This document shows positions 25,001-32,853 of a stretch of DNA of 64,000 nucleotides, piece by piece. The stretch's first letter is position 1; every line of letters begins with the position of its first letter. This DNA comes from Eunapius fragilis (Eukaryota; Porifera; Demospongiae; Spongillida; Spongillidae): assembly GCA_963681505.1 (NCBI GenBank), contig OY811977.1:3882352-3946351 (forward strand), written 5' to 3'. A program made the position numbers and the translations under genes. Below the pieces are notes generated by a model. The model saw only the letters and a program-made list of their open reading frames with translations. It was not told the DNA's origin and ran no database searches.

Positions 25001-28000
25001 TTATTGTGGGGGTCCACAATGACTCCCTGGGGAGATTGGCAGCTGGTGACTCCCCTGCCTGCTGGTAGTCTGATAACTCCATCTGTATAGCTGTAATACA
25101 TGTAGCTCCACAATGCTAACTGGACCTGCAGTGTGGGGCTATTTTAAGTTCACTTGCATTAATGGTTCCAATGATACTGTCCGCTTGCTGTAAGGGAGAT
25201 GGCCATCACTGTGGTCCTGGGGCTGTTGGACAGGTAGTGGGCAGGAGAGACGTGGGGGCTGGTTGCAGTGTGTGGGGCTTATGCAGTGAGGGCTAATGGT
25301 TCCACTATTTGGACAGGGGCAGGTGTATGTACAGTACATGAAGAACATGGCTTCGCCTGAAATTGTTCACGAGGACTACTTGTAGTATAAGGGCTGGCAT
25401 CTGACCTAATGACCCCTGCTGGCAGTGCAGGGTCTGGTAAATCAATCTGTAAGAGGTCTGGTGGCTAGTGTTTTCTTGGATAGTGGGGGTATGTGTGGTT
25501 CCAGTGCATGGTTTTCAAAACATTGTGGGGGGTGCCAATTCCACCTGCAGTGTTAAAGCTGCCATCACATTGTTGTGGGGGCCCCCAATGACCCCTGGGA
25601 AGTTTGACAATTGGTGGCTCCCAAGCTTGCATGCTGGCAGTCTGATAACTGCGTCTGAATCGGCTCCACTGGTGCTAACTGGATCTGCTTTAAGTCCACT
25701 TGCAAAAATGGTTCTACTGATACTGTCCGCTTGCAGTGAGAGAGCTGGTAGGGGTATGGCCCATTGGTACCTGGGCCGTTGAATCAACATACAGTGAAGA
25801 AATAGGTAGTGGGAGATAGGGCCATGGGCTGGCCCCTATATGTGATGGTTCCATGGGTTGAGGGCATGTGTAGCTCCAGTTTATGGCACCCTTGAAATTG
25901 TGGGGGTACTGATTTCTGATAACTCCATCTGTAATGGCTCCACTGGACCGGCAGTGTGGGGCTTGCATTAATAGTTCCAATGATACTGTCCACTTGCAGG
26001 GAGGGTACTCAGATAGCTGGATGGCCCCATTGGTCTTTGGCATGGGCTGTCGACTCAATGTGCAGTGAAGGACAGGCGGTGGGTAGGAAGGCTGTAAGGG
26101 GCTGGTCCCAATGTGTGGGGCAGGGCTAATGGTTCAACTGGTAGCATTTGGAGAGGGGCAGGTTAGTTGATGGCTTCTCCTGAAATTGTGGGGACTACAT
26201 GTAGTGTGAGAGCTTACATCTCTACTGGCATCATAACTATTCATCCAGGTGCTAGTCTGGGCAGCCCTGCTTGCAGTGGCTTTGGGTTCACTACTTGCAA
26301 TGTGGAGGTATTAAAAGTAAGTTCCCTTGCATCATGAGGCTGTTACGTTCCCTTGCAGTGATGGGGCCTGGTGGTTCTGCTGTGTGCGGACGGCTCAATT
26401 GGCCCCACTGGCTCCTTCAAATTGCAGTGAACGATCACTTGTATCATGCACCTGTAGTGAGAGGGCTGGTAAAAGCATGGCCCCTGGGCTGCTGACTCAA
26501 CTTGCAGTGAAGGATAGGTAGTGGGAGTTAGAAGAGGGCTAATGGTTCCATGGGTCGTGGGGGGCATGTGTGGTACTAGTTCATGGCTCCCCTGAAATTG
26601 TTGGGGGTGCCGATTCCACTTGTAGTGTGAGAGCTGGCATCTCCACAAGCATGCATTGTTGTGGGGGCTCCCCATGAACCCTGGGGAGTTAGGCAGTTGG
26701 TGGCTTCCCTGTCTGCTGGCAGTCTGATAGCCTCCTTCTGTAATGGCAGCCCATTGGTATTAACTGGCCTGCTGTGTGGAGCTAATAAGTCCATTTGCTT
26801 TAATGGTCGCAATGATACTGCCACATATTGCAGTGATGTGAGAATTGGTAGGGGGATGCCCCATTGTACCCTGGGCTGTTGACGCAATGTGCAGTGAAGA
26901 ACAGGTAGTGGGCAGGAGAGCCGTAGGGGCTGAGTGAGGGCTAATGGTTCCACTGGTATTTCTTGGAGAGGGGCAGGTGTACGTACAGTACATGTACTTC
27001 ATGGCTTCCTCAGTCTGAAATTGTGGGGACTGCTTATACTGTGAGGGCTGGCATCTCCTCTGATATAATACGTATTGACCCCTGTTTGTGTGGGCACCCC
27101 TGCAGGCAGTACAGGGTCTGGTAACCCCATTTGTAAGATGGCTGGTGGTTCTACTACTTGAAGTGTGGTAGGATTAAATGTAAGTTCAAACTATCGTGAG
27201 GCTATTAAGTTCACTTGCAGTCATGGTGGTTCTGCTGTGTGGGATGGCTCCATTTGCCTCATTGGCCCCTTGAACTTCCAGCGAATGATCAATAGTAGGG
27301 GTGAAGTGACCCCGGGGGCTGGATCTGGGGGGGGGGGGGGGGGGGGGGGGCCTGGACACAGCTGGTTCTGCTAGATGTACATGTAACACCCACTGGTAGT
27401 GTTACACGGGAGGGGACATGTGTGGCAATCCCTTAGTACAAGTACATGTAGTTCACGACTCTCCTGAAATTGGGGGGGCTGCCAAATGCATTTGGCTGGT
27501 GTCACCACTGGTATTGTGGAGGCTGACCCCATTGGTTAGCTGGTGGCCCCTGTGTAGTGTCTGATATGGGCAGGTGGTTCCATAGGTACTGCGAGTTGGC
27601 TGGTGGCTCTGCATGGCATCGGACGGTTATGTGGGGCTGCTGTCTGGATTTACAATGTGGGGCTTTGAAGTCCACTTTTCAGTGAAGGAGCTATAGCCCC
27701 GTAAGTGGGGGTGGGGCTGGAGGCTCCTTTAGTGATTTAGGGGCTACCTACTCCCTACAACCAGCATCTTCAGTGGGACGACCGTCATCACTACCGTTCT
27801 CAATCTTCCCATCTTCGTTGATTGTATCTTTTTAAAATATCGATCGTCGTATTCGTACAGATCGAAAACGTCCGCCGAATGAAGCACTACGAGCTCGTCT
27901 TCAGTAGTTTGATACATCAGCATATCGCTTATCTCTAACGAAGAACAACGAATAACAACAGTGACAGGGACGATAGATTTTTAAAATACTTACCCAGCGC

Positions 28001-31000
28001 AGTGCAGTATAGGTGTGGCTAGGTTAACAAAGTCCCAACCCACAGGAAATAGTTGAATATTCATGTGCTTCGGTGAATGGAAGCGGTTCACGCACATGCA
28101 ACGGCGCGATTCGAGCGGGAAACTTGTACCAACTTTGCGGCGCTGTATCTCCGTAACGGATGACATGAAAATTAACGAACAGGACAAATCGATTGGTGTA
28201 GGACCCTTCTACCTACAAACCGAATTTGAAGCGATTTGATTACTCCTACAGAAAGTTATGGCGGGTTTGAACCCGATGGGGTATAGAACGTTGCAGTACT
28301 GGTACAGAGCAAGTGCAAGACACCAAAATCTGTTTTACCATAGAGAAATGGTGTGGTATGAAGTGTTGTAAATAGGAGGTCGATAGCCTAAACCGTTGGG
28401 AAGTTATAGCGATTCAAACATAAGGAAAATTTATAACATTATAAGTATAAAAGCGAGTTATCATTTTCTCGTGAACTGTCCCATATATATATATATATAT
28501 ACATATCTACAGGGTTTATACAGGTTTTAGAATCCTGGAAAGGTTTGTACTAATCATTTAGATGTTTTCAAAGGCCCAGCAATGTTTGAAATATGCCTAG
28601 CCATGAACATATTTTTGGAAAAGGCCACTGCCGATTAACTTAAGGTAGTAGTACCCATAACGTGGTTTTTTTTGGAAAAAAAGTTGGTAAGATCCACCTT
28701 ATTGTTTAAGATATGCCACCTTGATATCATTTGGATAAGTAACGTATTTAACCGAGCGCAATGCCTTAAACTTAGGCATCCGCCATCTTGTAATTCGCGC
28801 ACGCATGCGCAGTTTGAGTCCGCCATGTATTTTGGGGTCTGAATTATTAAAATACGTCATCAACAATTGGTAGTTCTGTTCAAGTACCGTATATAATTCG
28901 GAGAGAATCCACCTTATTGTTTAAGATATGCCACCTTGATAGCATTTCAATAACGCGCAGAAACACTAGCACCGCTTGTTTTACGAGCACCTTGAAATAC
29001 GAACGGTAAAAACTCTTTTTCCTGCACATTCAGGACAACAGACCTTATGATCAAGTGCTGAGCATATTATTACGATAGGAGCTAAGCACCAAGAAGAGCG
29101 TACGTGTAGGAAAATATCTTGTCCTTGTTTTCAAAATAAGTTACTTTTTTCTAAATAGCCGAAAACCGAAAATCTATCTATTAATAACATTTCAATTTCA
29201 AGGTACAAATATGGCGTCCAGGGATGCGTAACTTTGTAAAAAATTGCTGTACATTTGTGGAAAAGGGTAGTAACGTTATCGATGCACCAAAAGGACAATT
29301 AAGTAATGAAGAACGTGTAATCACGATAAAGTAGCTGTTCTGGATTGCCCAGCATGACTAATCCATGAGTAGTCTAATTAGTTCACCCTGAAACGATGGT
29401 TAGTATAAGCTTTGGCACAAACCTACTGCTCCGTTTCGAAACGAATGCACCAAACGAAAGAAGATATTATTTCATATTTATCCTCCAAATTTGGTGATTT
29501 TTAAGCACTACAGTTTTCAACAAACCAATTATAAAGTTTTGTTCTTAGAATATTTGTACCATTTTTACTGCTCATCTAATAACTGTCAAAATGATACGGT
29601 CCTCTAAGATGCTCTCAGGCTACAAGCTAGTATGATTTTTTTTCAAATTCCAGGAGGGTACCCTATCACCTTAATGAATCATGCATGTGCGTTTTTCAGA
29701 TCTTGGTATTATTTAATAGAGAAACATTATTCTTTTCGAACGCGTAGAAAAGAAAGTGTTTTCTTAGTCGGTACTGTACTTGCAAACAGTACATCACTTT
29801 TCATATCCCCTACATGCAGTGCAGTTATACCTGGAGAATTTTAAAAAGCGCGAGTTGTGAGTGGCACTTCTATCGATTGAGCGTACCCTAGTTGATGCCA
29901 GTATCTGCGTTATTTGTAATAAGTTTTGTACCATATTTTTCCATGTTATAGTTGTGAGCTTGCAAGCGTGTGCCACAATGCCTGGGTTGTGTTTGTTTAA
30001 TGATGCTTGGCTAACAGAAGACGTCTTTATGATTGGGTTTGCAGAGATGTTGAAGACCAGCATGTTGCATTGTGTAAGGTTTGCAAAAAAATCTTTCTCA
30101 ATCAAAACGATGGGCCAAGCTGCTCTTCTTAGTCATGCTGAGGGGGAAAAACACCAGCATCTCCTTGCTTTAGCCTTACAGAGAGCACAATCAAGTATAG
30201 TTGACTTCCTTAGTAGTATTGCTGAGAAATCCGCTTTATCAGGAAATAGAGCTGAAGATCATTGAAGCAGAACTGAAATCTACGCTTGAAGAATTAAAAA
30301 CTTACTAGTCATCGTATGTCTTTCATCATCCAGATATTCAGTTCTGCTATTTTGGTACAAGGGAATGGGAGGGTACTGTTTTGGAAAACAGTTGCCGATA
30401 TTTGTGAATAGTTAAGGGAACATTAGAAATTAATAAATAAAAGAGCTGTACGAACCCTGTATCTAGCAAAACGAAATAGTGCATACTTTTTCTCATGTAT
30501 CAGAAAATGTTGAACAAAAAACTATGTGACAATCGTTGCCAACATTATCACAGCTCAGACAATGTAAGGGCCTAACAATCAATACTGAAACAGTCCAGAA
30601 TAATGATTGTACGAGTCTTTACTCAAATACATGTACATGAATACATAGGAACTCGGTTCACAATGTTTACTCGTTATTGGATCACCTATTTTCGGTACTC
30701 CTATTAAATGAGCCACCTATCTTTAGAGATGCATAATCTGTTTATCCATGCTGTAGTAATTGTTCAATATTGCCATGGCCCCCATATCATCAATGAGGGC
30801 CAGCACCTTCTTGGGAACCAGAGCTGGCCTCAGGCATCACGTACTGAAACCACTGGCAAGATCTCCTTCAAACTGATTTTCTCCTCTCCATCAGTTCGGT
30901 AACACATGGTAGCAACCCACCAGCTGAACACCTATAACGTCTGAATATACCTGACTTTTGCCTGATTCTGTTCCTCGCAACAGCACTAGGTCAAAACGAA

Positions 31001-31863
31001 AGAAAATTATATACTCAACCTGACATGGTGATGGTTCATGTGAATACCAGCTATTATTTAAAAATTGCACATGCTTCACCACCCAACTGGCTTTACCACC
31101 TTTGGTTGTTGCCTCGTCTACTAGATACAGAAACCTTGCTGAATTCATTCGCCGGGTGGATAGAATCCTAACCTTTATCATATTGCATGAGAACATGAAC
31201 TCTTATAATGTTACGCCATCCTTCCCAGCATCAGGTTTCTGCATTTCTTAATTTATAGTATGTTCAAAGGAATGTACATGTAGGTATATAACTGTGTGTC
31301 TTTAGTACCTTTACAACCTTTTATCTTACTGTTATACACAGAAAAGAACTGTCATTTTAGGTCCATTTATGTTAGCAAGGATTTTCCTTTAGCACATTTG
31401 ATAGCACAAAGGATTTATAGTGTATTTCATGAGATCAATTTTCTATCAAATTGGCTCCACCAAAAGCCAAATATTGTAGCTTAGAAAAACATGCTCGCAA
31501 ACACCTATCACTTCCAAACGTATACATTTAATAATTTGTTGTAACGATTATATTGTCAACCTTAATGACACCTCATTGATGTTATGTTTTTTTTTTTTGC
31601 TATATTGTTTCATTTCCCTTCTGAGTGTTTTCATATTACCTGCTATGTTAAATTTCAAGTTGATTTATGATTTCCTTATTTGTAGAGCTGTTTTTCTTGC
31701 GGTGACTGGAGGAATATACTCTGCGTCTCTTTCAATGGAGTCTTCAATAATTGGATTTCCATTGAATTACAATCTCACATTTGTTTTATATGGTGCATGC
31801 TTTCTTGTGATTTCATTCCTGACAGCATGTTTGCCTGATAGTGTGAATCGCAAGAAGATCTGA
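8385..31863 (+). CDS. MFS transporter gene, C-terminal half, six spliced exons
   Basis: Six exons (8385-8759, 9123-9229, 10201-10292, 14599-14708, 15173-15337, 31686-31863) have GT..AG borders, and the codon phase matches at every junction. Together they give 341 residues ending in TGA. The product starts with an acidic, polar cytoplasmic loop and then has about six membrane segments (TM7-TM12). Family-like signatures are LDTLYALWSA, GGVGFTVKEIGLS, INNSVSSDKLGSANGLA and FLTACLPDSVN. These resemble the ZIFL1-like/TetA-like MFS group of small-solute/proton transporters. Substrate is unknown. The N-terminal six segments must lie upstream and were not found. Introns hold four mobile elements; the last is 16.3 kb. 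Confidence 0.75.
9123..9229 (+). CDS. MFS transporter exon: TM7
   Basis: Acceptor CTCTCAACAG; donor ATGG|GTGTGT. The frame reads NKPTMLATLSHCILAGGD then VGLDTLYALWSATAVNM, matching TM7 and the following acidic loop of ZIFL-like transporters. Confidence 0.75.
9409..9955. repeat. decayed ends related to the giant inverted-repeat transposon
   Basis: Near 9410 the reading GGAACATTCTGTGAGAAAAT, and near 9930-9950 the inverted form TTTTCCCGTGAACTGTTCCC, resemble the terminal motif of the element at 17023-28482. Inside, the motif ATAGCTTTAGTAGTTTG is present twice as a direct repeat (9450 and 9857). The stretch before 9850 also keeps AGAAATGGTGTGGTA, which is found in the giant element's outer arm. 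It is probably a small non-autonomous relative. Confidence 0.5.
10201..10292 (+). CDS. MFS transporter exon: TM8
   Basis: Acceptor TTAATTACAG; donor CTG|GTAAGC. Reads GVGFTVKEIGLSSSISAAL then LTPFSLIAYPL. The GxGFTxKEIG block before TM8 is one of the clearest family signatures. Ends in phase 0, as the next exon requires. Confidence 0.8.
10470..10690 (+). repeat. left member of an imperfect direct repeat flanking a transposon
   Basis: About 200 bp, centred on GTCTGCGCATCATAGAAA, recurs in the same orientation at about 14255-14475. It lies just outside the TIRs of the element at 10753-14196. The copies are diverged. Confidence 0.5.
10753..14196 (-). mobile_element. unclassified DNA transposon with about 110-bp TIRs
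   Basis: Imperfect inverted termini: the left begins TAGTGGAGTCC and includes CGGTGGATAAAAGCA and AAGGGGTGCCA; the right is the inverted counterpart ending GGACTCTACTA at 14196. Between them lies one minus-strand gene in several pieces. It sits in an intron of the MFS gene. No clear target-site duplication was found. I cannot assign a superfamily. Confidence 0.55.
11173..13641 (-). pseudogene. transposon ORF of unknown superfamily with C-terminal CXC-type domain
   Basis: Several frames of one decayed gene, read right to left. An N-terminal Cys/His region (13641-13186, with WHKSCHLKF and CIFC) comes first. A middle region follows (12856-11924, with TVGVMDNIDHNPSS and GSFHGTGISVFQFP). The next region (12090-11467) has EKAATFAMIKHGMDIQRQI and FGGLHIEMTLWN. 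The end (11436-11173) is Cys-rich: CRELLKCGCKALPLCSRKC then CHNAGLLCTALCSC, resembling a tesmin-like CXC domain. I recall multi-copy uncharacterised proteins of this layout in cnidarians and sponges; the function is unknown. About three to four breaks, some of which may be introns. Confidence 0.6.
14255..14475 (+). repeat. right member of the imperfect direct repeat
   Basis: Same-orientation partner of 10470-10690, centred on GTCTGTGCATCATAGAAA and ending with the related ACTATCTGCGCATAGATT. Confidence 0.5.
14599..14708 (+). CDS. MFS transporter exon: TM9
   Basis: Acceptor TTATTTCAG; donor CCT|GTGAGT. Reads LEKKFGSIHTCQMSVIILM then FCTILFPNIHHLTLISD. LEKKFG is the usual basic turn between TM8 and TM9, and the phases match on both sides. 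Confidence 0.75.
15173..15337 (+). CDS. MFS transporter exon: TM10 and start of TM11
   Basis: Acceptor ACTTCCTAG; donor TTTCAG|GTATTT. Reads NPAVLWTVLIIFRLVSIVFL, then CLLINNSVSSDKLGSANGLA and VSLSDIF. The INNSVSxxxxGxANGLA block is strongly conserved in this transporter group. Confidence 0.8.
15580..17015 (-). mobile_element. Ty3/gypsy remnant (RNase H end to integrase end)
   Basis: Minus-strand pieces in normal gypsy order. The RNase H tail (NADALSHGQCCQCG) is at about 16730-16790. The integrase zinc-to-core region is at 16370-16620. A core segment with WPRRTF-like and HPLSS traces lies at about 16030-16200. An integrase C-terminal piece (QQDYARVMECSRQEQLCRKD) is at 15790-15850. The element is old and broken many times. 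It belongs to the same broad group as the young element at 38574-42348 and ends against the TA-rich border of the giant transposon. Confidence 0.65.
17023..19446 (+). repeat. left outer inverted-repeat arm
   Basis: The mirror image is 23693-28482, apart from about 2.4 kb present only on the right. It holds the terminal motif, a promoter-like and intron-like region (GTAAGTATTTT at about 17512 to CTTCGTTAG at 17570), a 59-codon ORF, then a G/C-run-rich stretch with a C22 run at 18469-18490 and a G29 run at 19058-19086. Confidence 0.8.
17582..17761 (+). CDS. 59-codon ORF, truncated paralogue of the transposase N-terminus
   Basis: Reads MLMYQTTEDELVVLHSADVF and ends in a TAG. The TEDELVVLHS segment matches SDDELVVYHS at the start of the transposase at 20296. 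Upstream lies an intron-like GTAAGT...TTAG stretch at the place where the transposase also has one. It looks like the relic of a second transposase copy whose body is gone. An identical-looking mirror copy lies at 27744-27923. Confidence 0.55.
   Translation: MLMYQTTEDELVVLHSADVFDLYEYDDRYFKKIQSTKMGRLRTVVMTVVPLKMLVVGSR
19447..20097 (+). repeat. 71-bp satellite array, left
   Basis: Tandem units of 71 bp, each made of two related halves: GGTGTACAGAGATGACTC then TTAACGACACAT, and GGTGTACAGGTGACCCC then TTAACGACACAT. The spacing is directly visible (unit starts at 19640 and 19711). About nine units, the first and last diverged. The inverse array lies at 23050-23692 on the other side of the coding centre. 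Confidence 0.9.
20098..20150 (+). other. internal copy of the transposon termini, end to start
   Basis: GTGAACTGTCCC (the element's right-end motif) is followed after a few bases by CAGTTCACGCGAAAATGATA (its left-end motif). Directly after comes GTGGGTTGGGACGTTGTTAA, as in the outer arm at about 17461. So the coding centre begins with its own terminus, abutting the end of another unit. Confidence 0.7.
20219..20286 (+). other. predicted 68-bp 5' UTR intron of the transposase
   Basis: GGCG|GTGAGTATATTG to TTCGTGTAG|ATAAA, ending nine bases before the transposase ATG. The outer arms carry the same donor/acceptor layout in front of the mirrored small ORF, which supports a real leader intron. Confidence 0.45.
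20296..22359 (+). CDS. DDE-like transposase of the giant element
   Basis: 687 residues from ATG, preceded by AAAAAAT. An acidic Gly/Ser/Asp repeat (18-bp unit GGAAGCGACGGTGATGGT) fills about residues 44-115, followed by a basic stretch and a helix-turn-helix-like region (SYPTLHRWMKQVC). A CxxC pair sits at 375/378. The catalytic-like core has D454 (HLDMQMQYSF), D541 (QADNCVGQNKNT) and D583 (GHTKFRPDAYFG), the pattern of the RNase H-fold domain I associate with DUF7869-type invertebrate proteins. It probably cuts and joins element ends. The triad assignment is inferred. The coding frame is intact up to TAG at 22357; the same frame continues into the zinc-finger ORF. Confidence 0.75.
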   Translation: MAKSDDELVVYHSNGRYDNWDVDGDDGGTNADGSYDFDGYGCESDGDGGSDGDGGSDGDGGSDGDGGSDGDGGSDGDGGSDGDGGSDSDGGSDGDGGSDGDGGGDGYGGSDGDVTRDSDEGRGVPARTARGRCRPRRMLNAYLTRGGCCTDSCLLKYGDLPKRRALTLSRLDKKTRKAVIFGMLAVIRDKSGSRNTFQYRLDWSSPVCKDAFCAVIGISYPTLHRWMKQVCSDSDVEPHPHGNCGRAPHHALSRLDKSRVVSFIRNYAAINALPDPGRLQGTIRDYVLESGKTLKSVYAEYCKAMECISNTTPAPQQPCPYRLTTRLKRQYTLLNAPPALPTPTAARVVKYVSFITLWRRYCYNIKIQPARSDLCDKCDQMLVTLRHSLSDEQRKTINDKYNQHLLKAKAFRDAYNANIEEAKKEWGSKGQKERLGDLESRALMSPFTSLTHLDMQMQYSFDYCQQVSLTYSSQQRDTFYFRTPRKVQVFGVCCEPLSRQVFFLIDEAEQVGKGAVVVVSLVYAFFHLHGLGERRVTLQADNCVGQNKNTTMMWYLAWWVITGQHDTIQLNFMVPGHTKFRPDAYFGQFKKYYRRQDHVDDMDDLADCVRQCGQNVTCVPQLYQDWQYYDWNAFLGQWFSPLAGLGRCYTFEFDRKHPGVMKMKTLPSDTNPTEVAMLRAGVAIKDI
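22381..23010 (+). CDS. C2H2 zinc-finger extension of the transposase
   Basis: 209 residues from ATG, in the same frame as the transposase and separated only by one TAG and seven further codons. It begins PPVIKRRGLSLTRSLYLYE, which reads like transposase C-terminal sequence rather than a fresh N-terminus. Two C2H2 fingers follow: C110/C113/H126/H131 (YQCTVCGKKY) and C185/C188/H201/H206 (FSCSVCGKQY), with a basic linker (KRTRRKK). These probably bind element DNA, possibly the satellite or TIR. Either the TAG is read through or bypassed, or one nonsense change has split a gene of about 900 codons. Confidence 0.7.
   Translation: MPPVIKRRGLSLTRSLYLYERVREYVRDPQKRDKVCPKPSPGTGPDSGNASSLPESDQPGPSNATPHSPPVKGHESAEDTYSEVQDGGDCCVFGRRKRRPRSELILAYQCTVCGKKYASGPALSLHKRNTHKQPAVPGDEHGGATKVDNSSGATKADNSSVDVGSQGPSKRTRRKKSEIDRPFSCSVCGKQYGTSGALYTHNKTKHGSL
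23050..23692 (-). repeat. 71-bp satellite array, right (inverted copy)
   Basis: Same 71-bp dimeric unit as the left array but on the opposite strand, starting about 40 bp after the zinc-finger stop codon. The array is of similar length (about nine units), so the coding centre is bracketed symmetrically. Confidence 0.9.
24956..27326. repeat. right-arm-only block of degenerate tandem repeats
   Basis: Lies between two G runs (24939-24955 and 27327-27350) and has no partner on the left, where a single C run at 18156 marks the same place. Phrases such as GAGGGGCAGGTGTA recur near 25315, 26153 and 26968, giving a period of about 0.82-0.84 kb. TGAAATTGTGGGG and CTGGCAGTCTGATA recur too. There is no coding signal; short frames here are chance. 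Confidence 0.6.
27744..27923 (-). CDS. mirror copy of the 59-codon transposase-like ORF
   Basis: Inverted counterpart of 17582-17761, reading MLMYQTTEDELVVLHS on the minus strand with the same stop. Both arms have kept it open. Confidence 0.5.
   Translation of the reverse strand: MLMYQTTEDELVVLHSADVFDLYEYDDRYFKKIQSTKMGRLRTVVMTVVPLKMLVVGSR
28483..29860. other. intron sequence with a short direct repeat, no gene seen
   Basis: Begins with the (AT)n flank. The motif ATCCACCTTATTGTTTAAGA followed by TATGCCACCTTGAT occurs at about 28690 and again at about 28913. Nothing coding is supported. Confidence 0.4.
29978..30265 (+). pseudogene. transposon-type zinc-finger N-terminal fragment
   Basis: 95 residues beginning MPGLCLFNDAWLTEDVF, then KKSFSIKTMGQAALLSHAEG and EKH. 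This is the layout of the FNxxWL...C..CxKxFSxxxMGxxALxSHxxGxKH finger found at the start of many animal hAT-like and related transposon proteins. One of the two expected cysteines is absent (HCVRFAKK). No body follows. It is probably a remnant lying in the MFS gene's last intron. Confidence 0.45.
30266..31685. other. intron sequence, no supported feature
   Basis: AT-rich intron of the MFS gene up to its last acceptor. A 101-residue minus frame at 30891-31196 has no recognisable motif. Confidence 0.35.
31686..31863 (+). CDS. MFS transporter last exon: TM11-TM12 and stop
   Basis: Acceptor TATTTGTAG after a pyrimidine-rich tract. Reads AVFLAVTGGIYSASLS then GFPLNYNLTFVLYGACFLVI, and ends in LPDSVNRKKI and TGA. 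The phase joins exactly to the exon ending at 15337 despite the 16.3 kb intron, so the two halves very likely belong together. Confidence 0.8.
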
Positions 31864-32004
31864 TGTAATTCATACATCTACTGGCTGTTTATATCTGTTG
31901 TATACATATATTACATCATATCAATTTCATTGATAGTTCTATAATTACATCGCTTTTGAAATATTGGATTTTTGCAGAAATGCATTTGTTTGGAAAAAGT
32001 AAAT

Positions 32005-32800
32005 GAAACATTACCTTTATTAAAGTCAGTAGGAGTCATATAGGATTGCAAGGCAATGGTGGTCAAAAAAGAACTAAAACAAGCACCTCTGAATGAATTG
32101 GACCTATTTTTAGCACTTGTACCTCTTATTGTATACATGTCTGTGTTCATGATACTAGGAGACTGTCATAATATATCACATCGATCGGCTGTTTCAATGC
32201 TGCATGTCATTCACCTCTAGTAGTGATAATTGTAACAAGAATATTTATCATGTGATTAAGGTACATCCAGACCTCCATATTTGTCTGGAAGTTATAGTGA
32301 GAAGAAGCCATGTGTGGACTTTGTGTACAATAAAAAATTTTTGCCAACATCACTTTGCAAATTCATACTGCACTACGTAAACTGTGAATGCTGCACCCCT
32401 CAGGTCCACAATAGATTTTCATAGGTGTCATGCTGGTAGTGCGTATGTGTCAGCAATCAGCATTTTTGTTCGCCATAGCTCACGAGATACCTTTTAAGCA
32501 TAGACGAACCTTGTTACAAGTACATTATTACGCGAAAGAGCGCTAGCTATTTTGAAAAAGCCAAAGCTTTGTGACCTCGAATGGAAAATAACCGGAAGTG
32601 ATATGGCAATCTACTTGGATACAAAATACTCAATCTAGATGTTAGGCTACATTATAGAAATAGAGGCGTAAAAAGTTATTGAAACTAAATTCTGGTCGAA
32701 ATGTTTTATATGCAGCTGAAATAGGTCTTTTTTACACTACACCACATTCTGCCTTCCAATCCTATATATGCCACTTTAATATCTCGTCGAGAATGGTTTT
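32005..32800. mobile_element. decayed copy of the palindromic MITE family
   Basis: The left portion (about 32020-32110, with CATATAGGATTGCAAGGCAA and TGGACCTATTTTT) and the inverted right portion (about 32705-32800, with GAAATAGGTC and CAATCCTATATATGCCAC) match the arm layout of the MITE at 4998-5278. About 600 bp of unrelated sequence separates them. Diverged and possibly interrupted. Confidence 0.45.
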
Positions 32801-32853
32801 GATTCATGTAAACTGAATTCAATATTGCACAATACATGCATACATTTATTCTA

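Larger units (their letters stand above)
17023..28482 (+). mobile_element. 11.5 kb DNA transposon with giant inverted-repeat arms
   Basis: Starts GGGACAGTTCACGAGAAAAT and ends with the exact inverse, set in an (AT)n tract on both sides. The left arm (17023-20097) and right arm (23050-28482) mirror each other closely, including a small ORF, poly-G/C tracts and a 71-bp satellite array. They enclose a 2.95 kb unique centre with a transposase gene and a C2H2 extension. The right arm is about 2.4 kb longer. The element lies inside the last intron of the MFS gene. Near-identity of the arms means recent origin or active gene conversion. Confidence 0.85.
23693..28482 (-). repeat. right outer inverted-repeat arm
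   Basis: Mirror of 17023-19446. The differences seen are the lengths of the homopolymer runs (24 C at 24051-24074 against 29 G on the left; 14 G at 24612-24625 against 22 C) and the extra 24.96-27.33 kb block. Confidence 0.8.

Noticed and set aside
25468-27374. Several frames of 70-125 codons on both strands in the right arm
   Set aside because: They fall in the degenerate tandem-repeat block and share repeated phrases across frames, so they are chance openings.
30891-31196. 101-codon minus-strand frame
   Set aside because: Nothing recognisable and it lies in intron sequence of the MFS gene.
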